A DNA stretch of 64,000 nucleotides from Mesorhizobium sp. YM1C-6-2. GTDB lineage: Bacteria > Pseudomonadota > Alphaproteobacteria > Rhizobiales > Rhizobiaceae. Position 1 is the first letter of the stretch, and the number at the start of each line of letters is the position of its first letter. Positions 43,490-53,830 of this stretch are shown one piece after another. The notes beneath the pieces are model-generated. The model was not told the origin of the DNA. It did not search any database and worked only from the letters and a program-made list of their open reading frames with translations. The translations under genes were made by a program, and so were the position numbers. The DNA lies in NCBI RefSeq assembly GCF_003666685.1, contig NZ_RCIZ01000009.1, positions 62,001 to 126,000 on the forward strand. The letters are read 5' to 3'.

Positions 43490-44745
43490 GCCGGCTCGAC
43501 GCCTTTGTTCCGCCACGGCCCAACAGATGGCTCATCCGTTCGATGACGCCGGTGAACCGGTCCTTCATGCTTCGTGGCCTGCTCGGGCTGCGCGGCGTCT
43601 GCGACATCCGTGCGATCGATTTTCCCGAGAGTGAGCAAGGCAGGCTCGCGGCCGTCTGCGGCGAGGGCAGGGCGACCTTCGTCACGCCCAACCATCCCGA
43701 ATTCTTCACCGACTGGATGCTCGACAAGGAGATTTCCGCACGCCTTTTTCCGGAGGCTGCGTTCTGGGCGACGAACGGCGTGGTCAACGGGCTCGGCAGC
43801 CTGGCCCAGAAATTCTGGCTGGCGAACAATCTGATCGCGCAGATCCCCGGCAACAGCGAACCCGCGCGGGAGCATTCGGTCGATTGGGCGCTTCGGGGCA
43901 AGGTCGTGCTGTTGCACCCGGAGGGCGCGGTGGGCTGGCATTCCAACCATGTCGCGCCGCTGATGCCGGGCGCAGTGGAGATGGCGCAAGAAGCGCTGCG
44001 GCGCGGCCGAAAGCAAAATCCGGCATTCCAAGCCTTCATCGCGCCCGTCGTCTGGAAACTGGTGTTCGATCGCGATGTCGAGACCGGGCTTCTCAAGGAA
44101 TGCGCCTATGTCGAGGAACGGCTGCGGATCGAGCCGGGCGAGGGGCTTTCGCTGCCCGACCGGGTCTACCGGCTCTACGAGACGCTGCTTTCGCGGGACG
44201 AGGCCGATCTCGGCATCGACCCCGGGCCTCGACAATCCTTCGCCGCAAGGCATGGGATGCTGATCCGGACGGTCTGCAAGCGCCTTGCCGGATTGCTTTC
44301 ACTGGACAAGTTGCCGTCCGAACCGTCCGAGCTTCTGCGGCTTGCGCGTCGCAAGCTGCGCGAGACCAGGACCGATCCGGCTGCGCCGCAGATCAAGTCG
44401 GCCATCGACCGGCTGGCGCTCAATCTGCGCCTGGGTCCATACGCCTTCGAGGGCGAAACGGTGACGCAGGAAGAGCTTGCCGAGCACATCAAACGGATGC
44501 GCAACGACCATTGCAAAGGCATTTTGCGCGACACGCTGAACCGCTACGTGCCGCGTCCGGCCGGTCCGCGCACGGCGATCATGCGCGTGCCGGAGCCGCT
44601 CGCGATGCATGAGGTCGCTGGTTCGGACGACGAGGCGTTGGCGCTGCTGCGCGAGCGTATGCAGGAGGCGCTGGACGGCATCAACGGAATGCTGGGCGCT
44701 GCCGGGCGCCTTAAAGCCTATCCAAATCCCTTCCGCGAGGGCTGA
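43486..44745 (+). CDS. PlsC-like acyltransferase-domain protein with divergent motifs
   Basis: A 419-residue protein with an N-terminal 1-acyl-glycerol-phosphate acyltransferase-like domain. The first motif reads TPNHPEFFTDWMLD (His followed by five residues then Asp, instead of HX4D) and the third HPEGAVGW with EGAV in place of EGT(R/S). PGAVEMAQEA follows. The C-terminal half (about 230-400) is helical and unlike known acyltransferases. There is no clear membrane segment. Start TTG 43486, GGGAG upstream; coupled to the DUF4031 gene. Confidence 0.75.
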   Translation: MSRLDAFVPPRPNRWLIRSMTPVNRSFMLRGLLGLRGVCDIRAIDFPESEQGRLAAVCGEGRATFVTPNHPEFFTDWMLDKEISARLFPEAAFWATNGVVNGLGSLAQKFWLANNLIAQIPGNSEPAREHSVDWALRGKVVLLHPEGAVGWHSNHVAPLMPGAVEMAQEALRRGRKQNPAFQAFIAPVVWKLVFDRDVETGLLKECAYVEERLRIEPGEGLSLPDRVYRLYETLLSRDEADLGIDPGPRQSFAARHGMLIRTVCKRLAGLLSLDKLPSEPSELLRLARRKLRETRTDPAAPQIKSAIDRLALNLRLGPYAFEGETVTQEELAEHIKRMRNDHCKGILRDTLNRYVPRPAGPRTAIMRVPEPLAMHEVAGSDDEALALLRERMQEALDGINGMLGAAGRLKAYPNPFREG

Positions 44746-44769
44746 AATCCGGCCTAAAGCCTGCGCCGC

Positions 44770-44798
44770 TTGCATTGCTGCGCTGCAGCGTCTATATG
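44770..44798 (+). promoter_or_regulatory. rpsB promoter
   Basis: TTGCAT (44770-44775), a 17-bp spacer and TATATG (44793-44798) form a good promoter, leaving a leader of about 120 bases before rpsB, long enough for autogenous control by S2. The spacer contains CTGC-GCT-GCAG (44778-44788). Confidence 0.55.
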
Positions 44799-44927
44799 CG
44801 CGGCCATTCCACACACGGACTTTGGTTTCCGACCGGGAGAAATCCGGAGGCGACCGCCGGTGGCATTAGAGGGCCCAAGCCCAAAGATGTCGACGTCCGT
44901 GGAGGTCAACCGGAAAGGAACTTTTGA

Positions 44928-45707
44928 ATGGCTCTGCCTGATTTCAGCATGCGCCAGCTCTTGGAAGCTGGTGTTCACTTCGGCCACCAGACCCACCGCT
45001 GGAACCCGAAGATGGCCCCGTATATCTACGGCGCCCGCAACAACATCCACGTCATCGACCTCAGCCAGACCGTGCCGCTGCTGCACCAGGCTCTGAAGCA
45101 GGTTTCCGACACCGTCGCCAAGGGCGGCCGCGTGCTCTTCGTGGGCACCAAGCGCCAGGCGTCCGACATCGTCGCCGACGCCGCGCAGCGCTCGGCGCAG
45201 TACTACGTCAACTCGCGCTGGCTCGGCGGCATGCTGACCAACTGGAAGACGATCTCGAACTCCATCGCCCGCCTGCGCAAGCTCGACGAGATTCTGGCCG
45301 GCGAAGGTGGCCAGGGCTTCACCAAGAAGGAGCGCCTCAACCTCGACCGCGAGCGCGAGAAGCTCGACAAGGCGCTGGGCGGCATCAAGGACATGGGCTC
45401 GACGCCCGACCTGATGTTCGTGATCGACACCAACAAGGAAGCGATCGCCATCCTCGAGGCCAAGCGCCTCGGCATTCCGGTCGTGGCGGTCATCGATTCC
45501 AACTGCGATCCGGACAAGGTCGACTTCCCGATCCCCGGCAATGACGACGCGGCCCGCGCGATCCAGCTCTACTGCGATCTCATCGCCAAGGCGGCGATCG
45601 ACGGCATCGCCCGCCAGCAGGGCGCTCTCGGTGTCGACCTCGGCGCCTCGGCGGAAGCTCCGGTCGAGCCGGTGCTCGGCGACGACGCGGCGAAGCCGGA
45701 AGCCTGA
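44928..45707 (+). CDS. rpsB: 30S ribosomal protein S2
   Basis: A 259-residue ribosomal protein S2, beginning [29 protein letters not shown] and containing [14 protein letters not shown] and [13 protein letters not shown]. The last 30 residues are an Ala/Glu/Pro-rich extension typical of rhizobial S2. GGAAAGGAA stands before the ATG. It starts the large rightward translation/envelope cluster. Confidence 0.98.
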   Translation: MALPDFSMRQLLEAGVHFGHQTHRWNPKMAPYIYGARNNIHVIDLSQTVPLLHQALKQVSDTVAKGGRVLFVGTKRQASDIVADAAQRSAQYYVNSRWLGGMLTNWKTISNSIARLRKLDEILAGEGGQGFTKKERLNLDREREKLDKALGGIKDMGSTPDLMFVIDTNKEAIAILEAKRLGIPVVAVIDSNCDPDKVDFPIPGNDDAARAIQLYCDLIAKAAIDGIARQQGALGVDLGASAEAPVEPVLGDDAAKPEA

Positions 45708-45724
45708 TAAGGGCTGATTTCGAG

Positions 45725-45744
45725 GGCCGCCTCTCGGCGGCCTT
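45725..45744 (+). terminator. attenuator-like stem-loop between rpsB and tsf
   Basis: GGCCGCC-TCTC-GGCGGCC (7-bp stem, 4-base loop) followed by TT begins 18 bp after the rpsB stop. It may partly end transcription so that tsf is made in smaller amounts, as seen in other bacteria. Confidence 0.5.
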
Positions 45745-45830
45745 CCCATTTGATGAATGCGTGATTTTCGCAGCGGGGCGCCATTGAAAGCCGATGGTGC
45801 TCCGGCGCGTTTCGAGACGAAGAGGCAAGG

Positions 45831-46754
45831 ATGAGCATTTCGGCAGCACAGGTCAAAGAACTCCGCGAGCTGACCGGCGCGGGCATGATGGACTGCAAGG
45901 CAGCCCTGACCGAGACCAACGGCAACATGGAGGAAGCGGTCGACTGGCTGCGCAAGAAGGGCATCTCCAAGGCCGACAAGAAGGCCAGCCGCACCGCCGC
46001 CGAAGGCCTGATCGGCGCCGATGCCGGCCTGCGCGAGGCGGTGCTGGTCGAGGTCAACTCGGAGACCGACTTCGTCGCCCGCAACGACGGCTTCCAGGAC
46101 ATCGTGCGCAACGTCGCCAAGGTGGCGCTCGCGTTCGGCGGCGACCAGCAGAAGGTCGCCGACGAAAAGTATCCGGGCTCGGACAAGACCGTCACCGAGG
46201 CGATCAAGGACGCCATCGGCACGATCGGCGAGAACATCTCCTTCCGCCGCTCGGCGAAGCTTTCCGTGCCGCAGGGCGCCGTAGCGACCTATGTGCACAA
46301 CGCGGTCGCCGACAACCTCGGCAAGCTCGGCGTTCTGGTCGCGATCGAGACGGCCGGTGACGCGCACAAGGCCGGCGCCTTCGCGCGCCAGGTCGCCATG
46401 CACGTTGCGGCGACCAACCCGATGTCGCTCGACATCGACGCGCTGGATCCGGCCGCGATCGAACGCGAGAAGGCGATCTTCTCCGATCAGGCCCGCCAGT
46501 CCGGCAAGCCCGAGAACATCATCGAGAAGATGGTCGAGGGCCGCCTGCGCAAGTTCTACGAGGAGGTCGTTCTCCTCAAGCAGGCCTTCGTGATCAACCC
46601 CGACGTCACCGTCGAGCAGGCGCTGAAGGATGCCGAGAAGGAAATCGGCGCGCCGGCCAAGATCACCGCCTTTGTCCGCTTCGCGCTCGGTGAGGGCATC
46701 GAGCGGGAAGTCAGCGACTTCGCGGCGGAAGTTGCCGCCACGGTGAAAAAGTAA
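45831..46754 (+). CDS. tsf: elongation factor Ts
   Basis: A 307-residue EF-Ts, the guanine-nucleotide exchange factor of EF-Tu. The N-terminal UBA-like domain is [37 protein letters not shown] and the core has [15 protein letters not shown] (the conserved TDFV). The C-terminus is complete. GAGGCAAGG stands before the ATG. Confidence 0.98.
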   Translation: MSISAAQVKELRELTGAGMMDCKAALTETNGNMEEAVDWLRKKGISKADKKASRTAAEGLIGADAGLREAVLVEVNSETDFVARNDGFQDIVRNVAKVALAFGGDQQKVADEKYPGSDKTVTEAIKDAIGTIGENISFRRSAKLSVPQGAVATYVHNAVADNLGKLGVLVAIETAGDAHKAGAFARQVAMHVAATNPMSLDIDALDPAAIEREKAIFSDQARQSGKPENIIEKMVEGRLRKFYEEVVLLKQAFVINPDVTVEQALKDAEKEIGAPAKITAFVRFALGEGIEREVSDFAAEVAATVKK

Positions 46755-46797
46755 CGCGGCATCAACCGCTTCCGCACCGTTTCGGACACTGAAATCG

Positions 46798-46827
46798 AAG
46801 GGCGCCGCGTGACATCGCGGCGCCCTT
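46798..46827 (+). terminator. strong stem-loop after tsf
   Basis: AAGGGCGCCGCG and CGCGGCGCCCTT form a perfect 12-bp stem with a TGACAT loop, 43 bp after tsf. It is probably a terminator or processing site, although only two Ts follow. Confidence 0.65.
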
Positions 46828-46912
46828 CGTGTATCGCAACCCCGCGCCGCCGCGCGTCCCCGACGCGTCTGGCGGCTATCCGATACCGGCAGCCCACAAT
46901 CACGAGGATCCC

Positions 46913-47632
46913 ATGACGGCAAGGCCCAAATACCGCCGCGTCCTGCTCAAGGCTTCGGGCGAGGCGCTGATGGGCGAGCAGCATTTCGGCATCGACGTAT
47001 CAGTGGTCGACCGCATCGCCGCCGACATCGCCGAGGCCCGTGCGATGGGCGTCGAGGTCGGCGTCGTCATCGGCGGCGGCAACATCTTCCGCGGCGTCGC
47101 GGTGGCCTCGAAGGGTGGCGACCGCGTCACCGGCGACCACATGGGCATGCTCGCCACCGTCATCAATTCGCTCGCCCTGCGCACCTCGCTGGTCAAGCTC
47201 GGCGTCGATGCGGTCGTGCTTTCGGCGATCGCCATGCCGGAACTCTGCGAAAGCTTCTCGCAGCGCCAGGCGACCGCCTACATGGACCAGGGCAAGGTGG
47301 TGATCTTCGCCGGCGGCACCGGCAATCCCTTCTTCACGACCGATTCGGCAGCCGCCCTTCGCGCCGCGGAGATCGGCGCCGATGCGCTCTTCAAGGGCAC
47401 TCAGGTCGACGGCGTCTATTCGGCCGACCCCAAGAAGGACCCGAACGCGACCCGCTTCGAGCACATCAGCCATGCCGACGTCATCACCAAGGGCCTGTCG
47501 ATCATGGATACGGCGGCCATCGCGCTTGCGCGCGAAAATCACATTCCGATAATCGTCTATTCGATACACGAGCAGGGCGGTTTTGGCGAAATCCTGCGCG
47601 GCGGCGGTCGCTGCACGGTGGTTGCCGACTAG
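46913..47632 (+). CDS. pyrH: UMP kinase
   Basis: A 239-residue hexameric amino-acid-kinase-fold enzyme phosphorylating UMP to UDP. Features: [15 protein letters not shown] (phosphate loop), [72 protein letters not shown]. The start ATG 46913 fits the family; frr follows at 143 bp. Confidence 0.97.
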   Translation: MTARPKYRRVLLKASGEALMGEQHFGIDVSVVDRIAADIAEARAMGVEVGVVIGGGNIFRGVAVASKGGDRVTGDHMGMLATVINSLALRTSLVKLGVDAVVLSAIAMPELCESFSQRQATAYMDQGKVVIFAGGTGNPFFTTDSAAALRAAEIGADALFKGTQVDGVYSADPKKDPNATRFEHISHADVITKGLSIMDTAAIALARENHIPIIVYSIHEQGGFGEILRGGGRCTVVAD

Positions 47633-47775
47633 ATCAGTTCCGGGAAGGCGAAAGCCGGTTTTCCGATCAGGATTGCGGGCTAAACATCGGACACAAAGGC
47701 GCGAAGCGGTTTGCGGATCAATCCGATGCCGCTAAGACTGACAAGAACCGAACGGGAAAGTTCGAGGAGACGGAT

Positions 47776-48333
47776 ATGGCAAGCGGAGATTTTCAGGACA
47801 TTCAGCGGCGCATGGAGGGTGCGATCAACGCCTTCAAGCACGACGTCGCGTCGCTGCGCACCGGCCGCGCGTCCGGCAATCTCCTCGACGCGGTCCAGGT
47901 CAAGGCCTATGGTTCCGACATGCCGCTCAACCAGGTTGCCACCATCTCGGTGCCGGAGCCACGCATGATCTCGGTGTCCGTCTGGGACAAGTCGATGGTC
48001 GGCGCGGTCGACCGCGCCATCCGCGAGGCCAATCTCGGCTTCAACCCGATCGTCGACGGCAACAATCTGCGCATTCCGCTGCCCGAACTCAACGAGCAGC
48101 GTCGCAAGGAACTGGTCAAGCTGGCGCACGGCTATGCGGAAAACGCCCGCGTGGCGATCCGCCATGTGCGCCGCGACGGCATGGACTTCCTGAAAAAGGC
48201 CGAAAAGGACGGCGACATCAGCGAGGACGATCACCGCAGGGATGCGGAGCGCGTCCAGAAGCTGACCGACGAGACGATTTCCACCGTCGACAGCCTGCTG
48301 GCCGGCAAGGAAGCCGAAATCATGCAGGTTTGA
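47776..48333 (+). CDS. frr: ribosome recycling factor
   Basis: A 185-residue RRF that splits the post-termination ribosome together with EF-G. The family motifs [43 protein letters not shown] and [14 protein letters not shown] are present, and the length is standard. CGAGGAGA stands before the ATG. uppS follows with 47 bp between. Confidence 0.98.
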   Translation: MASGDFQDIQRRMEGAINAFKHDVASLRTGRASGNLLDAVQVKAYGSDMPLNQVATISVPEPRMISVSVWDKSMVGAVDRAIREANLGFNPIVDGNNLRIPLPELNEQRRKELVKLAHGYAENARVAIRHVRRDGMDFLKKAEKDGDISEDDHRRDAERVQKLTDETISTVDSLLAGKEAEIMQV

Positions 48334-48380
48334 GACCTGCCGCCTTGTCTCCGCCGCGTTGCGGGGATGAAAGAGACGCT

Positions 48381-49112
48381 ATGACGACGCCCGAGCATGT
48401 CGCGATCATCATGGATGGCAATGGCCGCTGGGCGAAGGCGCGCGGCCTGCCGCGCGTTGCCGGCCACCGCGCCGGCGTCGAGGCGCTGCGCAAGACCGTG
48501 CGCGCCGCCTCCGACCTGGGCGTCGGCTGGCTGACCGTCTACGCCTTCTCGTCGGAGAACTGGTCGCGGCCGAAATCCGAGGTCAGCGACCTCATGGGGC
48601 TCCTGAAGCTGTTCATTCGTCGCGACCTCGCAGAACTCCACCAGAGCGGCGTCCGGGTGAGGGTGATCGGCGATCGCGTCGGCCTTGCGCCAGACATCGC
48701 GTCGCTCCTCGACGAAGCGGAATCGCTGACGGCGGAAAACCGCGCGTTGAACCTCGTCATCGCCTTCAACTATGGCGGCCGTGACGAGATCGTGCGGGCG
48801 TCGCGGCGTATCGCGGAAGCCGTGGCGCGTGGCAGCCTCGAGAGCAGCGCCGTCACCGCGGAGGTCTTTGCCGGTTTCCTCGACACGGCGGGCATTCCGG
48901 ACCCGGATCTCGTCATCCGCACCAGCGGCGAGCAGCGCATGTCGAACTTCCTGCCCTGGCAGTCGGCCTACAGCGAACTCGTCTTCCTGTCCTGCTACTG
49001 GCCCGACTTCACGCAGGAGCATTTCGCCGACGCGCTCCGCCAGTACGCTGCCCGCGAACGGCGCTTCGGTGGCGTGCTGCCGCGGGGCGTGGCGCAGGGC
49101 GTCGCCTCGTGA
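48381..49112 (+). CDS. uppS: undecaprenyl diphosphate synthase
   Basis: A 243-residue cis-prenyltransferase making C55-PP, the carrier for peptidoglycan and other surface polymers. Motifs: [27 protein letters not shown] (DGNGRWA), [15 protein letters not shown], and the C-terminal [35 protein letters not shown] precedes the ATG. The stop overlaps the GTG of cdsA (GTGA). Confidence 0.97.
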   Translation: MTTPEHVAIIMDGNGRWAKARGLPRVAGHRAGVEALRKTVRAASDLGVGWLTVYAFSSENWSRPKSEVSDLMGLLKLFIRRDLAELHQSGVRVRVIGDRVGLAPDIASLLDEAESLTAENRALNLVIAFNYGGRDEIVRASRRIAEAVARGSLESSAVTAEVFAGFLDTAGIPDPDLVIRTSGEQRMSNFLPWQSAYSELVFLSCYWPDFTQEHFADALRQYAARERRFGGVLPRGVAQGVAS

Positions 49113-49954
49113 GCGACGAAACCGGCTCCGGCAGGCGGATGAGCAACCTCCAGCTTCGCATCGTTTCGTCGGTCGTGCTGATCGTCGCCGTGCTCGCCGT
49201 AACCTTCATCGGCGGCGTGGCGTTCCGGCTGCTCTCGGCGCTGATCGCGGCTGTCATGTTCTACGAATGGTGCACGATCTCGCGAAACGCGACGGCTGCG
49301 CGCCACCAGCTTGTCGCGGCGGCGCTGCTCGCCGTGGTGCTGCTGGCGCTGGTGCTCGGTTATTCGGCAGCGGGGGTGCTCGTCCTTCTTGCGCTGTCGG
49401 TGCTCGCCAGCCTGGTCGACAGCAAGATCGCAGGGCAGGGGGCCTGGGCCCCGGCGGGCCTTGCCTACGCCGGACTGTCGGGCGTGTCGCTCGCCTGGCT
49501 GCGCGACGGCGACCAGGCCGGCCTTCTGGCGATTCTGTTCCTCTTTGCGGTGGTGTGGGCGACCGATATCTTCGCCTATTTCGTGGGCCGCTCGCTCGGC
49601 GGCCCGAAGCTCGCGCCGTCCATTTCGCCCGGCAAGACGCAGAGCGGCGCGCTCGGCGGCACGCTGGGCGGGGTCGTGGCGGGCGTGGCGCTCGCCGCCT
49701 TCGCCGGGCTCGGCAATCTGCCGCTGCTCGCGCTGGTCGCCTTCCTGCTTTCGGTCGTCTCGCAAGTCGGCGACCTCTTCGAGTCTTGGGTCAAGCGGCG
49801 GCACGGCGTGAAGGATTCGGGCAATATCATCCCCGGTCACGGCGGCGTGATGGACCGGGTAGACGGGCTTGTCGCCGCGGCCTTTGCCCTATACGCCATC
49901 GGCTTCATGCTCGGCGGCGCCGACAAGCCGGCACAGGCGCTGTTCGGGGGCTAG
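49109..49954 (+). CDS. cdsA: phosphatidate cytidylyltransferase
   Basis: A 281-residue membrane enzyme making CDP-diacylglycerol. About eight hydrophobic segments; the signature [16 protein letters not shown] and [36 protein letters not shown] at the C-terminal end carry the catalytic residues. The GTG start overlaps uppS by four bases; an in-frame ATG at 49139 is also possible. Confidence 0.96.
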   Translation: MSDETGSGRRMSNLQLRIVSSVVLIVAVLAVTFIGGVAFRLLSALIAAVMFYEWCTISRNATAARHQLVAAALLAVVLLALVLGYSAAGVLVLLALSVLASLVDSKIAGQGAWAPAGLAYAGLSGVSLAWLRDGDQAGLLAILFLFAVVWATDIFAYFVGRSLGGPKLAPSISPGKTQSGALGGTLGGVVAGVALAAFAGLGNLPLLALVAFLLSVVSQVGDLFESWVKRRHGVKDSGNIIPGHGGVMDRVDGLVAAAFALYAIGFMLGGADKPAQALFGG

Positions 49955-50032
49955 GCGCAAACGCGCCACGGATTTGCCTGCATTAAGGCCACACTTGCCG
50001 CGCCGTGGCCGCCGGAGTTTCGAGGGAGCGAC

Positions 50033-51172
50033 TTGAGCGACACATTTTCATCCCTGCTCGGCACGGAAAGCCTGCTGATCGGCACGATCGTCCCGTTCCT
50101 GTTCGTGCTCACCGTCGTCGTGTTCGTGCACGAGATGGGCCATTACCTCGTCGGGCGCTGGTGCGGAATCGGCGTCAAGGCGTTCTCTATAGGCTTCGGC
50201 CCGGAACTGATCGGCTTCAACGACCGCCGCGGTACGCGCTGGAAGATTTCCGCGATCCCGCTCGGCGGCTACGTCAAGTTCGTCGGCGACATGAACGCGA
50301 CGAGCACGCCCGACGCCGGCGAGATAGAGGCGCTCTCCGACGACGAGAAGAAGGTGGCTTTCCATACGCAGCCGGTGTGGAAGCGGGCGCTGACGGTGTT
50401 CGCCGGCCCGGCCTTCAATTTCCTGCTCACCATCGCGGTATTCGCCGTCATCTTCGCGATCTACGGCAAGTTCGTGTCGGAGCCGGTCGTCTCCGAGGTG
50501 CGCCCCGAGAGCCCGGCGGCCGCCGCCGGCTTCCAGCCGGGCGACCGCTTCGTCAGCGTCGACGGAACCCAGGTCGAATCATTCGCCGACGTGCAGCGGC
50601 TGGTGTCCGGTCGCGCTGGGGACGAGATCCAGTTCGTCCTTTCGCGCGACGGCAAGGAAGTGGCGGTAAAGGCGACGCCCGAACTGATGGAGCAGACCGA
50701 CGCGCTCGGAAACATCGTCAAGATCGGCGTGATCGGGGTGGTCAGCACGCAGGAGACGGCGCAGTCGCGGGTGGTCACCTTCACGCCGGCCGGCGCCGTC
50801 ACCGAAGCGGTCGTCGAAACCGGCCATATCATCGTCAGAACCGGTCAATTTTTGAAACGCTTTGTCGTGGGCCGCGAGGACAAGTGCCAGCTCGGCGGGC
50901 CGGTCAAGATCGCCAAGATCTCGGGCCAGGCAGCCAAACTCGGCTTCGAATGGCTGGTCCAGCTCGTCGCGCTGCTTTCGGTCGGCATCGGAATCCTCAA
51001 CCTCCTGCCGATTCCACCGCTCGACGGAGGGCATCTCGTGTTCTACGCGCTGGAGGCCGTGAAGGGCCGTCCGGTGTCGGAAAGAGCGATGGAAGCTGTC
51101 TACCGCGTGGGCCTGCTTCTTGTGCTCGCCTTCATGGGATTCGTTTTCTGGAACGACCTCTTTGGGTGTTGA
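50033..51172 (+). CDS. rseP: RIP metalloprotease RseP (site-2 protease)
   Basis: A 379-residue intramembrane zinc protease. The HEMGH zinc motif is in the first helix (about residues 34-38), the third ligand in LLPIPPLDGGHL near the end, and one PDZ domain (about 120-195) lies in the periplasmic loop. It cleaves anti-sigma factors and signal-peptide remnants. TTG start with GAGGGAG at a good distance; 78 bp after cdsA. Confidence 0.95.
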   Translation: MSDTFSSLLGTESLLIGTIVPFLFVLTVVVFVHEMGHYLVGRWCGIGVKAFSIGFGPELIGFNDRRGTRWKISAIPLGGYVKFVGDMNATSTPDAGEIEALSDDEKKVAFHTQPVWKRALTVFAGPAFNFLLTIAVFAVIFAIYGKFVSEPVVSEVRPESPAAAAGFQPGDRFVSVDGTQVESFADVQRLVSGRAGDEIQFVLSRDGKEVAVKATPELMEQTDALGNIVKIGVIGVVSTQETAQSRVVTFTPAGAVTEAVVETGHIIVRTGQFLKRFVVGREDKCQLGGPVKIAKISGQAAKLGFEWLVQLVALLSVGIGILNLLPIPPLDGGHLVFYALEAVKGRPVSERAMEAVYRVGLLLVLAFMGFVFWNDLFGC

Positions 51173-51293
51173 AATCATGAACGAATTCGGCTTGGCTGGG
51201 ACGCAAGTTGAGGGGCCGTTTACCATGACGGGGGATATGCGTGACGCGAAAGCCACGCGGCTTGGTTAAGTAAACACAAATTAACCAGGAGCC

Positions 51294-51321
51294 TTGCTTG
51301 TGGGGAAAATCCGGTTATTAC
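51294..51321 (+). promoter_or_regulatory. candidate bamA promoter
   Basis: TTGCTT (51294-51299), a 16-bp spacer and TATTAC (51316-51321) lie about 75 bp before bamA in the 222-bp rseP-bamA gap. It would allow bamA and the lpx genes to be expressed separately from the upstream cluster. Confidence 0.4.
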
Positions 51322-51394
51322 GGTCAGGGGAAACGCACAGCGACGTCCGGTTTTCTCGCCGTGGGGACTTCGAGAAAAAGGGTTCATAATTTTA

Positions 51395-53770
51395 ATGAAG
51401 GCAGCATCCGGGTTTTTGAGCGCCGCTTCGGCGGTCGCATTGTCTGCGGCTTTGACAATGCCGAGCGCGTTCGTGTTGCAGCTGTCGGCAGTGTCCGTGG
51501 CGCAGGCCGCCACGGTCTCCTCGATTGATGTGCGGGGCAACCAGCGCGTCGACGCCGAGACGATTCGCAATTACCTCACCATCAAGCCCGGTCAGAGCTT
51601 CTCGACGGTCGACGTCGATGAGTCGGTGAAGCGCCTCTTCGCCACCGGTCTGTTCTCCGACGTCAGCGTCAACCAGGTCGGCGGCACGCTCGTCGTCCAG
51701 GTTTCCGAGTACCAGGTGGTCAACCAAGTCCTTTTCCAGGGCAACAAGAAGATCAAGGACGCGCAGCTCTCCAACACTGTGCAGTTGAAGCCGCGCGGCA
51801 CTTTCTCGCCTGACCAGATGCAAGCCGACGTCGAGGCGATCCGGCAGTCCTATTCCCGCATCGGCCGCGACGACGCGACAGTCAGCGCCAAGACGATGGA
51901 TCTCGGCGAGAACCGCGTGAACGTGGTCTACGAGATCAACGAAGGCGACCGCACCAAGATCAAGGCCATCAATTTCGTCGGCAACGAGGCTTTCGGCGAC
52001 CGCCGCCTGTCGGACGTGATCGCGACCAAGGAGTCGTCGATGCTGTCCTTCGTGCTGCGTGACGACATCTATGACGAGAACCGGCTGCGCGCCGACGAAG
52101 AGGCGCTGCGTCGCTTCTATTTCAATCGCGGCTATGCCGACTTCCAGGTCGTCTCGTCCTTCGGCGAACTCGACGAGGCGACCAACGAATACACGATCAC
52201 CATCACCATCGAGGAAGGTCAAAAATACACCTTCAGCGACATCACCGTCGACAGCACGCTGGCCGACGTGCCCGGCGAATCGCTGATGTATCTGGTCGAG
52301 ACGAAGCCTGGCGACGTCTACAACGCCAAGGACATCGAAGATTCGATCATCAAGCTGACCGAGCATCTTGCCGGCATGGGCTACGCGTTCGCGCAGGTCA
52401 CGCCGCGCGGCGATCGCAATTTCGAGAACCGCACCATTTCGGTCGCCTATACGATCGACCAGGGCGCCAAGACCTATGTCGAGCGCATCGAGATCCGTGG
52501 CAACACGCGCACGCGCGATTACGTCATCCGCCGCGAGTTCGACGTCAGCGAGGGCGACGCCTTCAACCAGGTTCTGATCCAGCGCGCGAAGCGCCGCCTG
52601 GAAGCCCTTGGTTTCTTTGAGACTGTCGAGATTTCGACCGCTCCCGGTTCCGAGGCCGATCAGGTCGTCCTCGTGGTGGATGTGGTGGACAAGTCGACCG
52701 GCGAATTCTCGATCGGCGCCGGCTACACGACGGGCGGCGACACGCCCGGCCCGTCGATCGAAGGCTCGATCACCGAGCGCAACTTCCTCGGCCGCGGCCA
52801 GTTCATCAAGTTCTCCGCCGGCGGCGGCAAGGACTCGCGCGACTACCAGTTCTCGTTTACCGAGCCGTATTTCCTCGGGCGCCGCATCGCGGCCGGCTTC
52901 GACATCTACCGGCGCACGCGCAGCTACGACGACTATGACAGCGAGAGCACCGGCGCGACGATCCGCTTTGGCCTGCCGATCACCGACAAGCTGTCCACCC
53001 AGCTCGCCTACAACATCGTGAGCGAGGAATATAATCTGGACGACAGGTGCGAGGTGACCGATCCGATCGGCCAGCCGAACGGCCCCTGTGACGTCTCGAT
53101 CGCCATTATCGACGCCGTCGAAAACAGCCCGTGGCTTAAGTCGTCGATTTCGGGTGCTCTCGTCTACAACACGATCGACGACATGAAGAGCCCGCATGCG
53201 GGTATCTTCGCGAACATAGCGACGGAAGTGGCCGGACTTGGCGGCGACGCCGAATTCGTGAAGCTCACCGCCCGTGCTTCCTACTACCACACGCTGTCCG
53301 AAGAGCTCGACATCGTAGGTATCGTCAGCGGTGGCGCTGGTCATGTCGTTGGCTGGGGTTCTGACGATCTGCGTATCTTCGACCACTTCCAGAGCAACGA
53401 CCGCATGATCCGCGGCTTCGAATATGGCGGTATCGGCCCGTATGATGCCAATGGCGACAACGACAAGCTCGGCGGCACGACCTATTTCAATGCTTCGGTC
53501 GAGGCGCAGTTCCCGATGCCTGTCCTGCCCGAGAGCTTCGGCATAAGGGGCGCAGTATTCGCCGACGCGGCGACGCTCTACGGAAACGATATCAACCTGC
53601 AGGGCGTCGACGTGCAAGGCTCTGGCATGGAGTGGCGCGCTTCGGTCGGCGCGGGCCTGATCTGGGCGTCGCCGTTCGGTCCGCTGCGCATCGATTATGC
53701 CGTGCCGGTCGTCAAGGAAGACACCGACGAAGTGCAGGAATTCAACTTCGGCATGTCGACCCGCTTCTGA
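51395..53770 (+). CDS. bamA: outer membrane protein assembly factor BamA
   Basis: A 791-residue Omp85 protein. A long signal peptide (about residues 1-38, ending VAQA before ATVSSIDVRGNQRVD) is followed by five POTRA domains (about 40-440) and a 16-strand beta-barrel that ends with Phe (STRF), the OMP C-terminal signal. The barrel contains the conserved RGFEYGGIGP loop (VRGF equivalent). It inserts outer-membrane proteins; partners BamD/E are not in the window. lpxD follows directly without a skp gene. Confidence 0.97.
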   Translation: MKAASGFLSAASAVALSAALTMPSAFVLQLSAVSVAQAATVSSIDVRGNQRVDAETIRNYLTIKPGQSFSTVDVDESVKRLFATGLFSDVSVNQVGGTLVVQVSEYQVVNQVLFQGNKKIKDAQLSNTVQLKPRGTFSPDQMQADVEAIRQSYSRIGRDDATVSAKTMDLGENRVNVVYEINEGDRTKIKAINFVGNEAFGDRRLSDVIATKESSMLSFVLRDDIYDENRLRADEEALRRFYFNRGYADFQVVSSFGELDEATNEYTITITIEEGQKYTFSDITVDSTLADVPGESLMYLVETKPGDVYNAKDIEDSIIKLTEHLAGMGYAFAQVTPRGDRNFENRTISVAYTIDQGAKTYVERIEIRGNTRTRDYVIRREFDVSEGDAFNQVLIQRAKRRLEALGFFETVEISTAPGSEADQVVLVVDVVDKSTGEFSIGAGYTTGGDTPGPSIEGSITERNFLGRGQFIKFSAGGGKDSRDYQFSFTEPYFLGRRIAAGFDIYRRTRSYDDYDSESTGATIRFGLPITDKLSTQLAYNIVSEEYNLDDRCEVTDPIGQPNGPCDVSIAIIDAVENSPWLKSSISGALVYNTIDDMKSPHAGIFANIATEVAGLGGDAEFVKLTARASYYHTLSEELDIVGIVSGGAGHVVGWGSDDLRIFDHFQSNDRMIRGFEYGGIGPYDANGDNDKLGGTTYFNASVEAQFPMPVLPESFGIRGAVFADAATLYGNDINLQGVDVQGSGMEWRASVGAGLIWASPFGPLRIDYAVPVVKEDTDEVQEFNFGMSTRF

Positions 53771-53787
53771 CCGAGGCGGGTTGATCG

Positions 53788-53808
53788 GCCCGGCCGCTCA
53801 GGCCGGGC
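53788..53808 (+). terminator. stem-loop between bamA and lpxD
   Basis: GCCCGGCC-GCTCA-GGCCGGGC, a perfect 8-bp stem, lies 18 bp after bamA and 22 bp before lpxD. Without a T-run it is likely an attenuator or mRNA-processing element that lets some transcription reach the lpx genes. Confidence 0.45.
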
Positions 53809-53830
53809 GTCCACCTGGAAAAAGCTCCGA

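Noticed and set aside
51260..51290. CtrA-like TTAA pair upstream of bamA.
   Set aside because: The spacing between the TTAA elements is about 11 bp, outside the consensus.
53771..53830. A missing or hidden skp/ompH gene between bamA and lpxD.
   Set aside because: The gap is only 60 bp and contains a stem-loop, so no gene fits; absence of skp here seems normal for this group.
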